Below, piece by piece: positions 17,369-24,969 of a DNA stretch of 64,000 nucleotides. Origin of the DNA: Phycisphaeraceae bacterium (GTDB lineage Bacteria > Planctomycetota > Phycisphaerae > Phycisphaerales > UBA1924). A program made the position numbers and the translations under genes. The stretch covers positions 870,001 to 934,000 of the forward strand of contig JAHBXF010000002.1 of the NCBI GenBank assembly GCA_019636615.1, in the 5' to 3' direction. A model generated the notes under the pieces. It was not told the origin of the DNA and did no database searches. It worked only from the letters and a program-made list of their open reading frames with translations. Every line of letters begins with the position of its first letter. Position 1 is the first letter of the stretch.

Positions 17369-18428
17369 GTTTCTGTTTTGTCAGCCCATAGACCGCCGCC
17401 ACCCCCAGCCCCCCCGGCGTTGGGGGCCGGCGGCCATCGGCGCGGCCCTGCTCATCGCCTTGTTCGCGGCGGCCTGCTCGCGGGAGACACCCCCACGCCA
17501 GCCCGGCACGCCGCTGAAGATCACCGCGACCACGGGCATGGTGGCCGACACCGTCTCGCGGATCGCCGGGGCTCGGGGCGAAGTGCGGGGGCTCATGGGC
17601 GCGGGGGTAGACCCGCACTTGTACAAACCGACCCGAGACGATCTTGAATCGCTGACCCGCGCCGACGTGATCTTCTACTCCGGGCTGCTGCTCGAAGGGA
17701 AAATGGCAGACACGCTCTCCCGGGTGGGCAGAACCAAGCCTGTCTTCGCCGTGACCGAGCGCATCGACGCTTCGAAACTTCTGCGTGATGAAGAAAACCC
17801 CGACCACCCCGACCCGCACGTATGGATGGATGCCTCGCTCTGGGCTCTGGCCGCGGAAGTCGTTGGCCAGTCGCTGGCTCAGGTCGATCCCGACGGATCC
17901 TCCCACTATCTGGCGCTTGCACGGGAAGTGATGCAGGAGTGCCTCGAACTGCACGAGTACGGCAAAGCGATCATGTCCACCGTGCCCGAGTCACGCCGGG
18001 TGCTGATCAGTTCACACGATGCGTTCGGGTATTTCGGGCGTGCCTACGGGTTAGAGGTGCTGGGCGTGCAGGGAATATCGACAGAGTCCGAGGCCGGACT
18101 GCGCCGCATCAACGAACTGATCGACACCATCGTCTCCCGGGATATCGGGGCGGTCTTTGTCGAGACCAGTGTGCCGCGCAAGAGTGTGGAGGCACTGATC
18201 GAAGGCGCACGCGCTCGCGGGGCGAAGGTCAGCATCGGCGGCACCCTCTTCTCCGACGCCATGGGGCCCGCGGATACGTATGAAGGAACATACATCGGCA
18301 TGCTCGACCACAACCTCACCACCGTGGCCCGTGCGCTGGGCGGCGATGCGCCCGAAAGAGGCTGGCGCGGCCTGCTCGCCTCCCCCGTCGCGGTGCAGCC
18401 CCGCCCTTCTGAGGATGGCGCACCATGA
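17361..18428 (+). CDS. Metal ABC transporter substrate-binding lipoprotein (Mn/Zn type)
   Basis: This is a cluster A-I (TroA/PsaA/ZnuA) solute-binding lipoprotein that captures divalent metal outside the membrane. The N-terminus is a signal with lipobox AAAC. Candidate ligands are the histidines in VDPHLYKP and DPHVWMD, the glutamate in FVETSVPRKS and an aspartate near the C-terminus (MLDHN region or LFSDAMG). There is no histidine-rich loop as in ZnuA, and together with the MntR-like regulator this favours manganese. The start at 17361 follows a TANNNT box by five bases; ATG 17343 in the same frame is an alternative. Neither has a Shine-Dalgarno site. Confidence 0.9.
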   Translation: MSKFLFCQPIDRRHPQPPRRWGPAAIGAALLIALFAAACSRETPPRQPGTPLKITATTGMVADTVSRIAGARGEVRGLMGAGVDPHLYKPTRDDLESLTRADVIFYSGLLLEGKMADTLSRVGRTKPVFAVTERIDASKLLRDEENPDHPDPHVWMDASLWALAAEVVGQSLAQVDPDGSSHYLALAREVMQECLELHEYGKAIMSTVPESRRVLISSHDAFGYFGRAYGLEVLGVQGISTESEAGLRRINELIDTIVSRDIGAVFVETSVPRKSVEALIEGARARGAKVSIGGTLFSDAMGPADTYEGTYIGMLDHNLTTVARALGGDAPERGWRGLLASPVAVQPRPSEDGAP

Positions 18429-19252
18429 ACGCGAGCGTCGGCCAAAGCCGGCCCCAGGCGGGGGCGTCGCTGGGCAGCGAACACTCACATGATGCCGCCC
18501 TGTGCATCCATGACGTGACCGTCGCCTACCACAAACGGCCTGTCTTGTGGGATGTTGATCTTGATGTTCCGCGCGGTTCACTGGTCGGGGTGCTCGGGCC
18601 CAACGGCGCGGGCAAAAGCACGCTGATCAAGGCTGTGATCGACCAGGTGCCGCGCGCCTCGGGGAATGTGCTCATATTCGGCGGCCCATACAGCGAGCGG
18701 CGCGAGCGCATCGGGTATGTGCCTCAGCGAGAAAGCGTTGACTGGGACTTCCCCGTGACGGCCCTGGATGTCGCTGCGATGGGCCTGTACGGCCGGATCG
18801 GGTGGTTCGGGCGAGTGAAGCGCCGGCACCGCGAGCAGGCGCTTTCTGCGATGGAGCGGATGGGCATCGCCGATCTTGCCAACAGACAGATCAGCCAACT
18901 CTCGGGCGGACAGCAGCAACGAACCTTCCTGGCACGGGCCCTCGTGCAGGATGCAGACCTGTACCTGATGGATGAGCCCTTTGCCGGCGTGGACGCGGCG
19001 ACAGAGCGAACCATCGTTGAGATCCTGCGTGAACTGCGCGCCCGCGGCAAGACGGTGCTTGTCGTGCATCACGATCTCCAGACCGTTCGGGAGTATTTCG
19101 ACAGGGTCATCCTGCTGAATATGCGGGTCGTGGCCCACGGCCGCACGGTTGATGTTTTCAACGCCAGCAACCTGCAGAAGACCTACGGCGGCACCCTCAC
19201 ACTCCTGGCCGATGCCGCCGAGGCCATGCACCGAAGCGGGGTTCGGCGATGA
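18425..19252 (+). CDS. Metal ABC transporter ATP-binding protein
   Basis: This 275-residue ATPase powers the metal importer. It has Walker A GPNGAGKST, the signature LSGGQQQR, Walker B LYLMDEP and the switch histidine in VVHHDL. About 25 residues precede the ABC domain. It overlaps the binding-protein gene by four bases (ATGA) and the first permease by four bases, so all are translationally coupled. It is closest in character to the MntB/TroB/ZnuC group. Confidence 0.95.
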   Translation: MNASVGQSRPQAGASLGSEHSHDAALCIHDVTVAYHKRPVLWDVDLDVPRGSLVGVLGPNGAGKSTLIKAVIDQVPRASGNVLIFGGPYSERRERIGYVPQRESVDWDFPVTALDVAAMGLYGRIGWFGRVKRRHREQALSAMERMGIADLANRQISQLSGGQQQRTFLARALVQDADLYLMDEPFAGVDAATERTIVEILRELRARGKTVLVVHHDLQTVREYFDRVILLNMRVVAHGRTVDVFNASNLQKTYGGTLTLLADAAEAMHRSGVRR

Positions 19253-20628
19253 CCCTGATCGCGGATGAATTCGCGGGTGAAGCGTGGCGCGTCATCCTGC
19301 TGCAAGACTACAACACGCGGCTTGTGACACTCAGCGCGATGGCGCTGGGCGCTTCGTGCGGGCTGGTCGGCGCGTTCATGATGCTCCGCAAGCGTGCGCT
19401 GCTGGGCGACGCTGCCGCGCACGCCGCGCTCCCGGGTCTGTGCCTGGCCTTCTTTGTTGGTGTCGCGGGCGGACTCGTTGAAAAATCTACCCCCCTGCTT
19501 CTGCTGGGCGCCTTCGTTTCGGCCGCCCTGGGCGCCTTGTTCGTTGTGGTCATCAGCGGCCGCACTCGCCTGAAAGAAGACACGCTGCTGGGCGTTGTGC
19601 TCAGCGTTTTTTTCGGGGTCGGGGTGGCTCTCCTTGGCGTGGCGCAGCAGTTGCCCGGGGCGCAGGCCTCGGGGCTTGAGTCGTTCATCTACGGCAAGGT
19701 CGCTTCCATGGTGTTGCAGGACGCCGTGTGGATCGGTGGCGCCTGCGGCCTCGTGTGCCTGGCGTGCACCCTGCTCTACAAAGAGTTCACCCTCCTGTGC
19801 TTCGACCCCGCCTTCGCACGCGGGCAAGGGCTGAATGTTCGATGGCTCGACGCCTCTCTCATGGCGCTCGTGGTGCTCGTCACGTGCGTGGGGCTGCAGG
19901 CTGTCGGGCTCATACTGATCGTGGCCCTGCTCGTCATTCCGCCGGCCGCCGCGAGGTTCTGGACAGACCGCCTCGCGCCGCTGCTGTTCATCTCCGCGGC
20001 ACTCGGCGCCATCTCCGCGGCGATGGGCGCGATGATCAGCGCCTTGCTGCCCAAGGCCCCTTCCGGGGCGGTCATAGTGCTGTGTGCCGCGGGCTTCTTC
20101 TGCCTGAGCATGCTGCTGGGCCCTGCGCGTGGGCTGCTCGCCCGATGGCGAGAACGGCGAGCGTTCGTTCGCAGTGTGCGGCAAGAGCACCTGCTGCGCG
20201 CGGTGTTTGAGTGGCACGAGGCCGCCGGCGGTGACGCACCTCACGCCGCGCCGCTCGATGCGCTGCGCTCGGCTCGCCGGTGGAGCCGGGGCGGCCTCGC
20301 GGCGGCGATCAGGCAAGCCGTCGGCTCAGGCTTCGCTGTCCATCTTTCGGGCGGTCGAATCGGTCTCACGCCCGAGGGGCTCACCAAGGCACGCGAACTC
20401 GTTCGCCGCCACCGATTGTGGGAGGCCTACCTCATCCATCACGCGGACATCGATCCAACTCACGTCGACAGACCCGCGGACGAACTTGAGCATGTGCTCG
20501 GCCCCGAGATGACGGCAAGGCTGAGCGCCGCGCTCTTCGGGGGCGAGGGCACACAGCCCGTGCCGCCCAGCCCCCACGCGTTGCCAGGCCCGCACGTTGA
20601 TGGCGGGCCGAACAGGGGAGGCCTGTGA
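19249..20628 (+). CDS. Metal ABC transporter permease fused to a DtxR-like C-terminal domain (first)
   Basis: The first 295 or so residues are an ABC-3 type membrane permease with eight or nine helices, including GDAAAHAALPGL and LIVALLVIPPAAARF. The last 150 residues are cytoplasmic and resemble a DtxR/MntR regulator: a degenerate winged helix (LTPEGLTKARELVRRHRL) followed by a metal-site helix pair. His in RRHRLWE, Asp-Glu in ADELEH and the adjacent His align with MntR H77, E99 (as Asp), E102 and H103. It is coupled to its neighbours by overlaps. The domain may sense cytoplasmic metal and gate transport. Confidence 0.9.
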   Translation: MTLIADEFAGEAWRVILLQDYNTRLVTLSAMALGASCGLVGAFMMLRKRALLGDAAAHAALPGLCLAFFVGVAGGLVEKSTPLLLLGAFVSAALGALFVVVISGRTRLKEDTLLGVVLSVFFGVGVALLGVAQQLPGAQASGLESFIYGKVASMVLQDAVWIGGACGLVCLACTLLYKEFTLLCFDPAFARGQGLNVRWLDASLMALVVLVTCVGLQAVGLILIVALLVIPPAAARFWTDRLAPLLFISAALGAISAAMGAMISALLPKAPSGAVIVLCAAGFFCLSMLLGPARGLLARWRERRAFVRSVRQEHLLRAVFEWHEAAGGDAPHAAPLDALRSARRWSRGGLAAAIRQAVGSGFAVHLSGGRIGLTPEGLTKARELVRRHRLWEAYLIHHADIDPTHVDRPADELEHVLGPEMTARLSAALFGGEGTQPVPPSPHALPGPHVDGGPNRGGL

Positions 20629-21935
20629 TGCTCAACTGGCACACCGACGGCTGGATCATCGTCACCGGTGTCCTTTGTGCAGTGGCGTGCGCGCTGCCCG
20701 GCGCGTTCCTCGTGCTCCGCAAACAGAGCATGATGGGCGATGCCATCAGCCACTCCGTGCTGCCGGGAATCGCCGGTGCCTTTTTTCTTTCCGGCAGCAG
20801 GGCCGGGCCCGCGGTCTTTCTTGGCGCGGCCGGGGCCGGCGTGCTCACCGCGTACCTCACCGAGTGGATCCGCGGGAAGGGCAGGGTGGACGAAGGGGCC
20901 GCGATGGGCGTGGTCTTCACGTCTCTCTTTGCGCTCGGCCTCGTGATGATGGTCAGCGCGGCGGACAAAGTCGATCTCGACCCTTCCTGCGTGCTCTACG
21001 GCGCTCTTGAACTCACCCCGCTCGACACGGTCAGCATCCTGGGGTGGCGGGTCCCCCGTGCCGCGGCCATCCTTGCCTGTGTGGCTGTGGGCAACGCCGC
21101 ATTGACCGTGCTGATGTTCAAGGAACTGCGCATCGCATCGTTCGACCCCGCCCTCTCGTCTCTCATGCGCATCAACCCGCGGGTGGTTCACTACGCGATC
21201 ATGACCAGCGTTGCGGTCACCACCGTTGCCGCGTTTGAGAGCGTGGGCAACGTGCTCGTCGTGGCGATGCTCATCGTGCCCGCCGCCACGGCTTCGCTGC
21301 TCGTCAGCCGCCTGAGCGCCATGCTGTGGGTGAGTGTCGGCCTCGCGGCGCTCAGCGCGGTGCTGGGGCACGCCGGGGCTGTTTTCCTCCCGCGATTGGC
21401 GGGCTTTGCGAGCACCGGCACGGCCGGATCAATGGCCGCCGCGGCCGGACTGCTCTTTGTGGCCGGGCTCCTGCTGAGCCCATCGCAGGGCCTGCTCCCG
21501 CGCGCGGCACGCCGGCTCTGGCTGCGCCTTTCTCTGCGGTGCGACGACCTGCTGGCAGAACTCGCGCGGCTCGATGAGCAGGGTGTGCGGCACGTGCCCC
21601 TGTCGCGGCTCGCGCACGAGCACTCTGGGGCCTTGGGCCGATTCGCGATGGCGAGGCTGCGCGTGAGCGGGTTTGTGCGTCGCAGCGCGGACGGCGTGAG
21701 CCTCAGCACGACCGGCGTGCAACGGGCCGCGCTCATCCTGCGTGCCCATAGACTGTGGGAATCGTACCTTGTGCAGGAACTCGCCTCGCGGCCGGATCAT
21801 GTACACGGCCAAGCTCACGTGCTCGAGCACATCACCGACAAGGAGATGCGCGACAGGCTCGCGAGCGCCGTCGCCGCGGCCCAGCACGACCCCCACGGCA
21901 AGCAGATCCCCACCGAGCCCGACGCGACGAGGTGA
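20628..21935 (+). CDS. Metal ABC transporter permease fused to a DtxR-like C-terminal domain (second)
   Basis: This second permease, 435 residues, has the same plan: an ABC-3 membrane domain (GDAISHSVLPGIAG, VVAMLIVPAATASLLVS) to about residue 285, then a cytoplasmic region with a winged-helix-like part and a metal-site part (RAHRLWE, AHVLEH). His, Glu and His match MntR H77, E102 and H103, and His replaces E99. AGGGGAGG precedes the ATG at 20628, which overlaps the previous stop (TGATG). GTG 20625 is an alternative. Two different permeases suggest a heterodimeric channel. Confidence 0.9.
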   Translation: MLNWHTDGWIIVTGVLCAVACALPGAFLVLRKQSMMGDAISHSVLPGIAGAFFLSGSRAGPAVFLGAAGAGVLTAYLTEWIRGKGRVDEGAAMGVVFTSLFALGLVMMVSAADKVDLDPSCVLYGALELTPLDTVSILGWRVPRAAAILACVAVGNAALTVLMFKELRIASFDPALSSLMRINPRVVHYAIMTSVAVTTVAAFESVGNVLVVAMLIVPAATASLLVSRLSAMLWVSVGLAALSAVLGHAGAVFLPRLAGFASTGTAGSMAAAAGLLFVAGLLLSPSQGLLPRAARRLWLRLSLRCDDLLAELARLDEQGVRHVPLSRLAHEHSGALGRFAMARLRVSGFVRRSADGVSLSTTGVQRAALILRAHRLWESYLVQELASRPDHVHGQAHVLEHITDKEMRDRLASAVAAAQHDPHGKQIPTEPDATR

Positions 21936-21954
21936 AGCCTCAACCGGGGCGACG

Positions 21955-23094
21955 TCAGTGCGTCGCCAGTTCGGCCGCGAGTTTGTCCATCACAAAGAGC
22001 GCGTTGACATTGCTGTCGGCTTCTATCTGTGCATCGCGCAGCGCATCGAGCATTTTCAGCGGCACGCGCACGTCGGCGGGTGACCGGCGTGCGCCGGCGT
22101 GCAAGGCCGAACGCGCATAGTGCCCAACAAGGCGGAACATCCATTCCGCCGCGGCGATGTTCGCCGCCTCTTTGCTGGCGTTCTGATGGTCTTTCACCCA
22201 CTTCTCAGACCACGCGGACGTGAGTTCTGCCATGGACGGGCCGAGTTCGAGCACGAAGCGGCCGGCCGCGGCCTCTCGCAGCATCGGCTCGAGCCGCTGC
22301 CACCACACATACAGCCCGCGCTCCTGCGCTTGCGCATACGCCCCGGGGCTGCCGCCGGAAAAGTTCAGCAGGAAGCCCGCCTCGTCCTGGTCCTGCGGTG
22401 CGCGGCCACTCTCGTTCACCCAGCGTGCCATTTCCGCCGTAGACAGCGGGGAGAACGAAACACGCTGGCTGCGGCTGCGGATTGTCGGGAGGAGTTGATC
22501 CTCGCTGCTGGTCACGAGAATCAGCACCACACGCTCGGGCGGCTCTTCCAGAATTTTCAGCAGCGCGTTCTGGCCGGCGTCATTGAGCAGGTGCGCCTCG
22601 TCGATGATGAACACCTTGCCCGCCCGAGATTGTGTGCGGTGCATCGGCGCCAACAACGCCGGCCCGAGCACAAAGCGCCTGAGCACGTCGATGGGGATTG
22701 TCGTGAGTTTCTTGTCGCGCACCCTCGCATCTTCGTGGAAGCGCGCCAGTTCTTTCACGATCACGTGCAGGTCAGGATGTGTGCCCGACGCCAGGAGGTG
22801 CTGCGTCTGGCTCTGTGCATCGGCCTCAAATCGGCCGTCGAAGGTTGCTTGGGTGGTTGGGTCTAGGAGCAGCGCTGCAAAGGCGAGCGCGGTCGTAAAC
22901 TTGCCAACACCCTCGGGGCCGTGAAAGACCCAGGCGTGGTGGATTCGCTCGCTCCGCATCGCCGTGTTCAGCAGCGACAGAGGCTGCTCGTGCCCAACGA
23001 TCTTCCCGTACGGGATCGGAACGGGAATGGAAATCGCGGGCGCCTTGGGCGGCGGCACCGAGGTGACGGAAGGGGCTTTGGGCTTCTTGGCCAC
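21955..23094 (-). CDS. holB: DNA polymerase III delta-prime subunit
   Basis: This clamp-loader subunit has 379 residues from the GTG at 23094. It has VGHEQPLSLLNTAM, a Walker-A-like GPEGVGKFT, FIIDEAHLLNDAGQNALLK and EEPPERVVLILVTSS, the characteristic delta-prime/RuvB-like series. The zinc cluster usual in gamma and delta-prime is not visible; a TTQATFDGRFEADAQSQ stretch occupies that region. The GTG is chosen because TACGCT ends five bases before it (leaderless pattern). An ATG at 23151 would add 19 residues. It converges on the permease gene with a 19-base gap. Confidence 0.88.
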   Translation of the reverse strand: MAKKPKAPSVTSVPPPKAPAISIPVPIPYGKIVGHEQPLSLLNTAMRSERIHHAWVFHGPEGVGKFTTALAFAALLLDPTTQATFDGRFEADAQSQTQHLLASGTHPDLHVIVKELARFHEDARVRDKKLTTIPIDVLRRFVLGPALLAPMHRTQSRAGKVFIIDEAHLLNDAGQNALLKILEEPPERVVLILVTSSEDQLLPTIRSRSQRVSFSPLSTAEMARWVNESGRAPQDQDEAGFLLNFSGGSPGAYAQAQERGLYVWWQRLEPMLREAAAGRFVLELGPSMAELTSAWSEKWVKDHQNASKEAANIAAAEWMFRLVGHYARSALHAGARRSPADVRVPLKMLDALRDAQIEADSNVNALFVMDKLAAELATH

Positions 23095-23099
23095 GGCGG

Positions 23100-23105
23100 A
23101 GCGTA
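23100..23105 (-). promoter_or_regulatory. Candidate -10 box (TACGCT) for holB
   Basis: TACGCT on the minus strand ends five bases before the GTG at 23094. The same hexamer occurs ten bases before the gene starting at 49248. Confidence 0.4.
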
Positions 23106-23219
23106 GTGCGGAGAGACGAACCTGTCCCGGCCCGGGGGTGTAGAGCCTCAATGCGTCGAAGTGTTCTCAAGAAAAGTACGTCCGCGGGACTTGACTCTGA
23201 TTCATTCTGAGCGAAACAT

Positions 23220-23231
23220 TCGTTATAACGA
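23220..23231. promoter_or_regulatory. 12-base palindrome in the yceI promoter region
   Basis: TCGTTATAACGA is a perfect inverted repeat about 28 bases before the yceI ATG. It contains TATAAC, a possible -10. A TTGACT at 23191 is too far for a standard spacer. It could be an operator overlapping the promoter. Confidence 0.45.
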
Positions 23232-23258
23232 GTATTCTCACCCCCAGGAGCCCTTGGT

Positions 23259-23885
23259 ATGAAGACCTGTCCTCTCTGCGTTGCCGCAATCGCCCTCATC
23301 GCCGGAACGGCCACCCTCTCCACCCTCGTGGGCGCAGGGAAGTCACCCGCACTGCCCGCAGCCCACGCCACGGTTGAGAACGCGAAGGCCTTCACCGTGG
23401 ACGGCGTTCATTCGTTCGTCACGTTCAAGGTCAAGCACCTCAATGTGGCCTACGCCTACGGCCGCTTCAACAAGGTCTCCGGCTCTTTCCTGATTGATCC
23501 CGAGAACCTCGGCGAGAGCATGGTCGACGTGAAGGTGGATGCCGCGAGCGTGGACACCGCCAACGAAGGGCGCGACCGCCACCTCCGCGGGCAAGACTTC
23601 TTCAGCGTCAACGAGTTCCCCGAGATCACATTCAAGAGTTCCAGCATCGTCAAGAAGGGGGACGCATTCGAGATGACCGGCGACCTCTCCTTCCACGGCG
23701 TCACGAAAACCATCACTGTTCCTCTCGAATACTTCGGCACGGGCCAGGGCCGGGGCGGCACCACCATCGCCGGTTTCGAGAGCATCTTCACCATCAAACG
23801 CTCTGAGTACGGCATCACCTATATGCCCAACGGGCTCGGCGAAGACGTGACCATCATGGTTTCGCTCGAAGGCGTCCAGCGATAA
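23259..23885 (+). CDS. YceI-family periplasmic lipid-binding-like protein
   Basis: This 208-residue exported protein belongs to the YceI family, a lipocalin-like beta barrel that binds polyisoprenoid-type ligands in characterised members. Residues 1-30 are a signal peptide. The mature protein shows the family pattern FTVDGVHSFVTFKVKHLN, DVKVDAASVDT, GRDRHLRGQDFFSVNEFPEI and GDLSFHGVTKTITVP. CCAGGAGCC precedes the ATG by about eight bases, which fixes the start. It is monocistronic, with a palindrome upstream and a hairpin downstream. Two isoprenoid-related genes elsewhere in the window are not adjacent. Confidence 0.93.
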   Translation: MKTCPLCVAAIALIAGTATLSTLVGAGKSPALPAAHATVENAKAFTVDGVHSFVTFKVKHLNVAYAYGRFNKVSGSFLIDPENLGESMVDVKVDAASVDTANEGRDRHLRGQDFFSVNEFPEITFKSSSIVKKGDAFEMTGDLSFHGVTKTITVPLEYFGTGQGRGGTTIAGFESIFTIKRSEYGITYMPNGLGEDVTIMVSLEGVQR

Positions 23886-23904
23886 TCGGCCACGAGGGTC
23901 ATCA

Positions 23905-23940
23905 GCAGCGGCCCGGGGTGCGCACATCCCGGGCCGTTGC
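23905..23940 (+). terminator. Hairpin terminator after yceI
   Basis: GCAGCGGCCCGGG (23905-23917) pairs with CCCGGGCCGTTGC (23928-23940), a 13-base-pair stem with one G-U pair and a 10-base loop. Only a short ATTAT follows, so termination efficiency is uncertain. Confidence 0.6.
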
Positions 23941-23993
23941 ATTATGCGTTCCGGCGAGTGCGCACCCCCTGCCAACGTGAAGGACGACACCCT

Positions 23994-24944
23994 GTGGAAG
24001 AAGCGCTCCGAGCAGTCCTGGTCTGGGTGGTTTTCGTTCCAACCGCGCTGGGTGGAGCGCTCGCGCTCTTGATCGCGGGAATGTCGGCGCTGGCGCCGAG
24101 TCGGTTCGCCGATCGGGCTGGTGTCGTCGCCAGCATCGCTGGAGGAATCGTCCTCACGCTTCTGGTCGCCGTCGCCTCCTGGCGGCTCTTCGACCGCCCG
24201 CCCTGGCCTCCCCGAGAAGCACTCCACTTCCTCCTGCACGCGGCCGCCATCTCGCTGCCGCTGGCAATCCTGCCAACCACGCTGCGTACAACCGCTGGAC
24301 GTTGGACCTCGCTGGCTCTCGCCATCGCTTGCGCGGCCATCGCCATCAGTCTTGTCCCGCCGCGCTTTACATGGGCCGGTTGGGGGCTTGTGCTGTGTCC
24401 GCTGCTGATGGTGATCTTCCGCACGGTTGACGACCGCGAGATGTTTGAACCGTATCCGGCTTACGCCGCGCGGCGGGTGCGCCCCTGGCTGCTCGCGAGT
24501 GCGCCGATCGTGCTCGCCGGCACCCTCTGCGCCGGCGTTGCCGTGTGCCTCGCCGCGACGGGCAGCCTGAAACTGGCGAAGGTTTCTGGCCTCCTGGCGT
24601 TTCTCTGGCTCGGCGTGCTCGCGGGCACGCTTGTTTCGGGAAGGCTGGTTCGTGCAAACCCGGGCACCCCCGCGCAGCGGCGCGGCCTGATCGCCGCCAC
24701 TCTTGCGTTGATCGTCAGCCTGCTGGGGCAGGGCGTGCATCTTGGATCAACCGATGGATCCACACTGATCGTCTTGGTGTGCGGGCTGTGCGCCGCCGCC
24801 GCGTGCATCCTCTGGCCACGCGCGACGGCCTGGAAACGCGCCGCCCTCGCCGGCCTGACGATGCTCGGCACCGCGGGCATTGCCGCCGCCTTGGCCTACG
24901 CGCGATACAAAGCAGCGCTCCCGGCTGATGACTACGGGTACTGA
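23994..24944 (+). CDS. Polytopic membrane protein, unknown
   Basis: The 316-residue protein consists of about nine hydrophobic segments from residue 7 onward, such as AVLVWVVFVPTALGGALAL and IAATLALIVSLLGQGV, with short polar loops. A loop near residue 145 holds VDDREMFEPYPAYAARR. No transporter or enzyme motif is recognised. The GTG at 23994 is preferred because GAAGGA precedes it. It converges on the thioredoxin-fold gene with 25 bases between. Confidence 0.65.
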   Translation: MEEALRAVLVWVVFVPTALGGALALLIAGMSALAPSRFADRAGVVASIAGGIVLTLLVAVASWRLFDRPPWPPREALHFLLHAAAISLPLAILPTTLRTTAGRWTSLALAIACAAIAISLVPPRFTWAGWGLVLCPLLMVIFRTVDDREMFEPYPAYAARRVRPWLLASAPIVLAGTLCAGVAVCLAATGSLKLAKVSGLLAFLWLGVLAGTLVSGRLVRANPGTPAQRRGLIAATLALIVSLLGQGVHLGSTDGSTLIVLVCGLCAAAACILWPRATAWKRAALAGLTMLGTAGIAAALAYARYKAALPADDYGY

Positions 24945-24969
24945 AAACCCCGCATCAGCCATCACGGGC

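Noticed and set aside
18988-19252. Zinc specificity for the ABC importer (ZnuABC)
   Set aside because: The binding protein lacks a His-rich loop, has a glutamate in the FVETS position, and the neighbouring regulator is MntR-like, so manganese is favoured. Zinc is not excluded.
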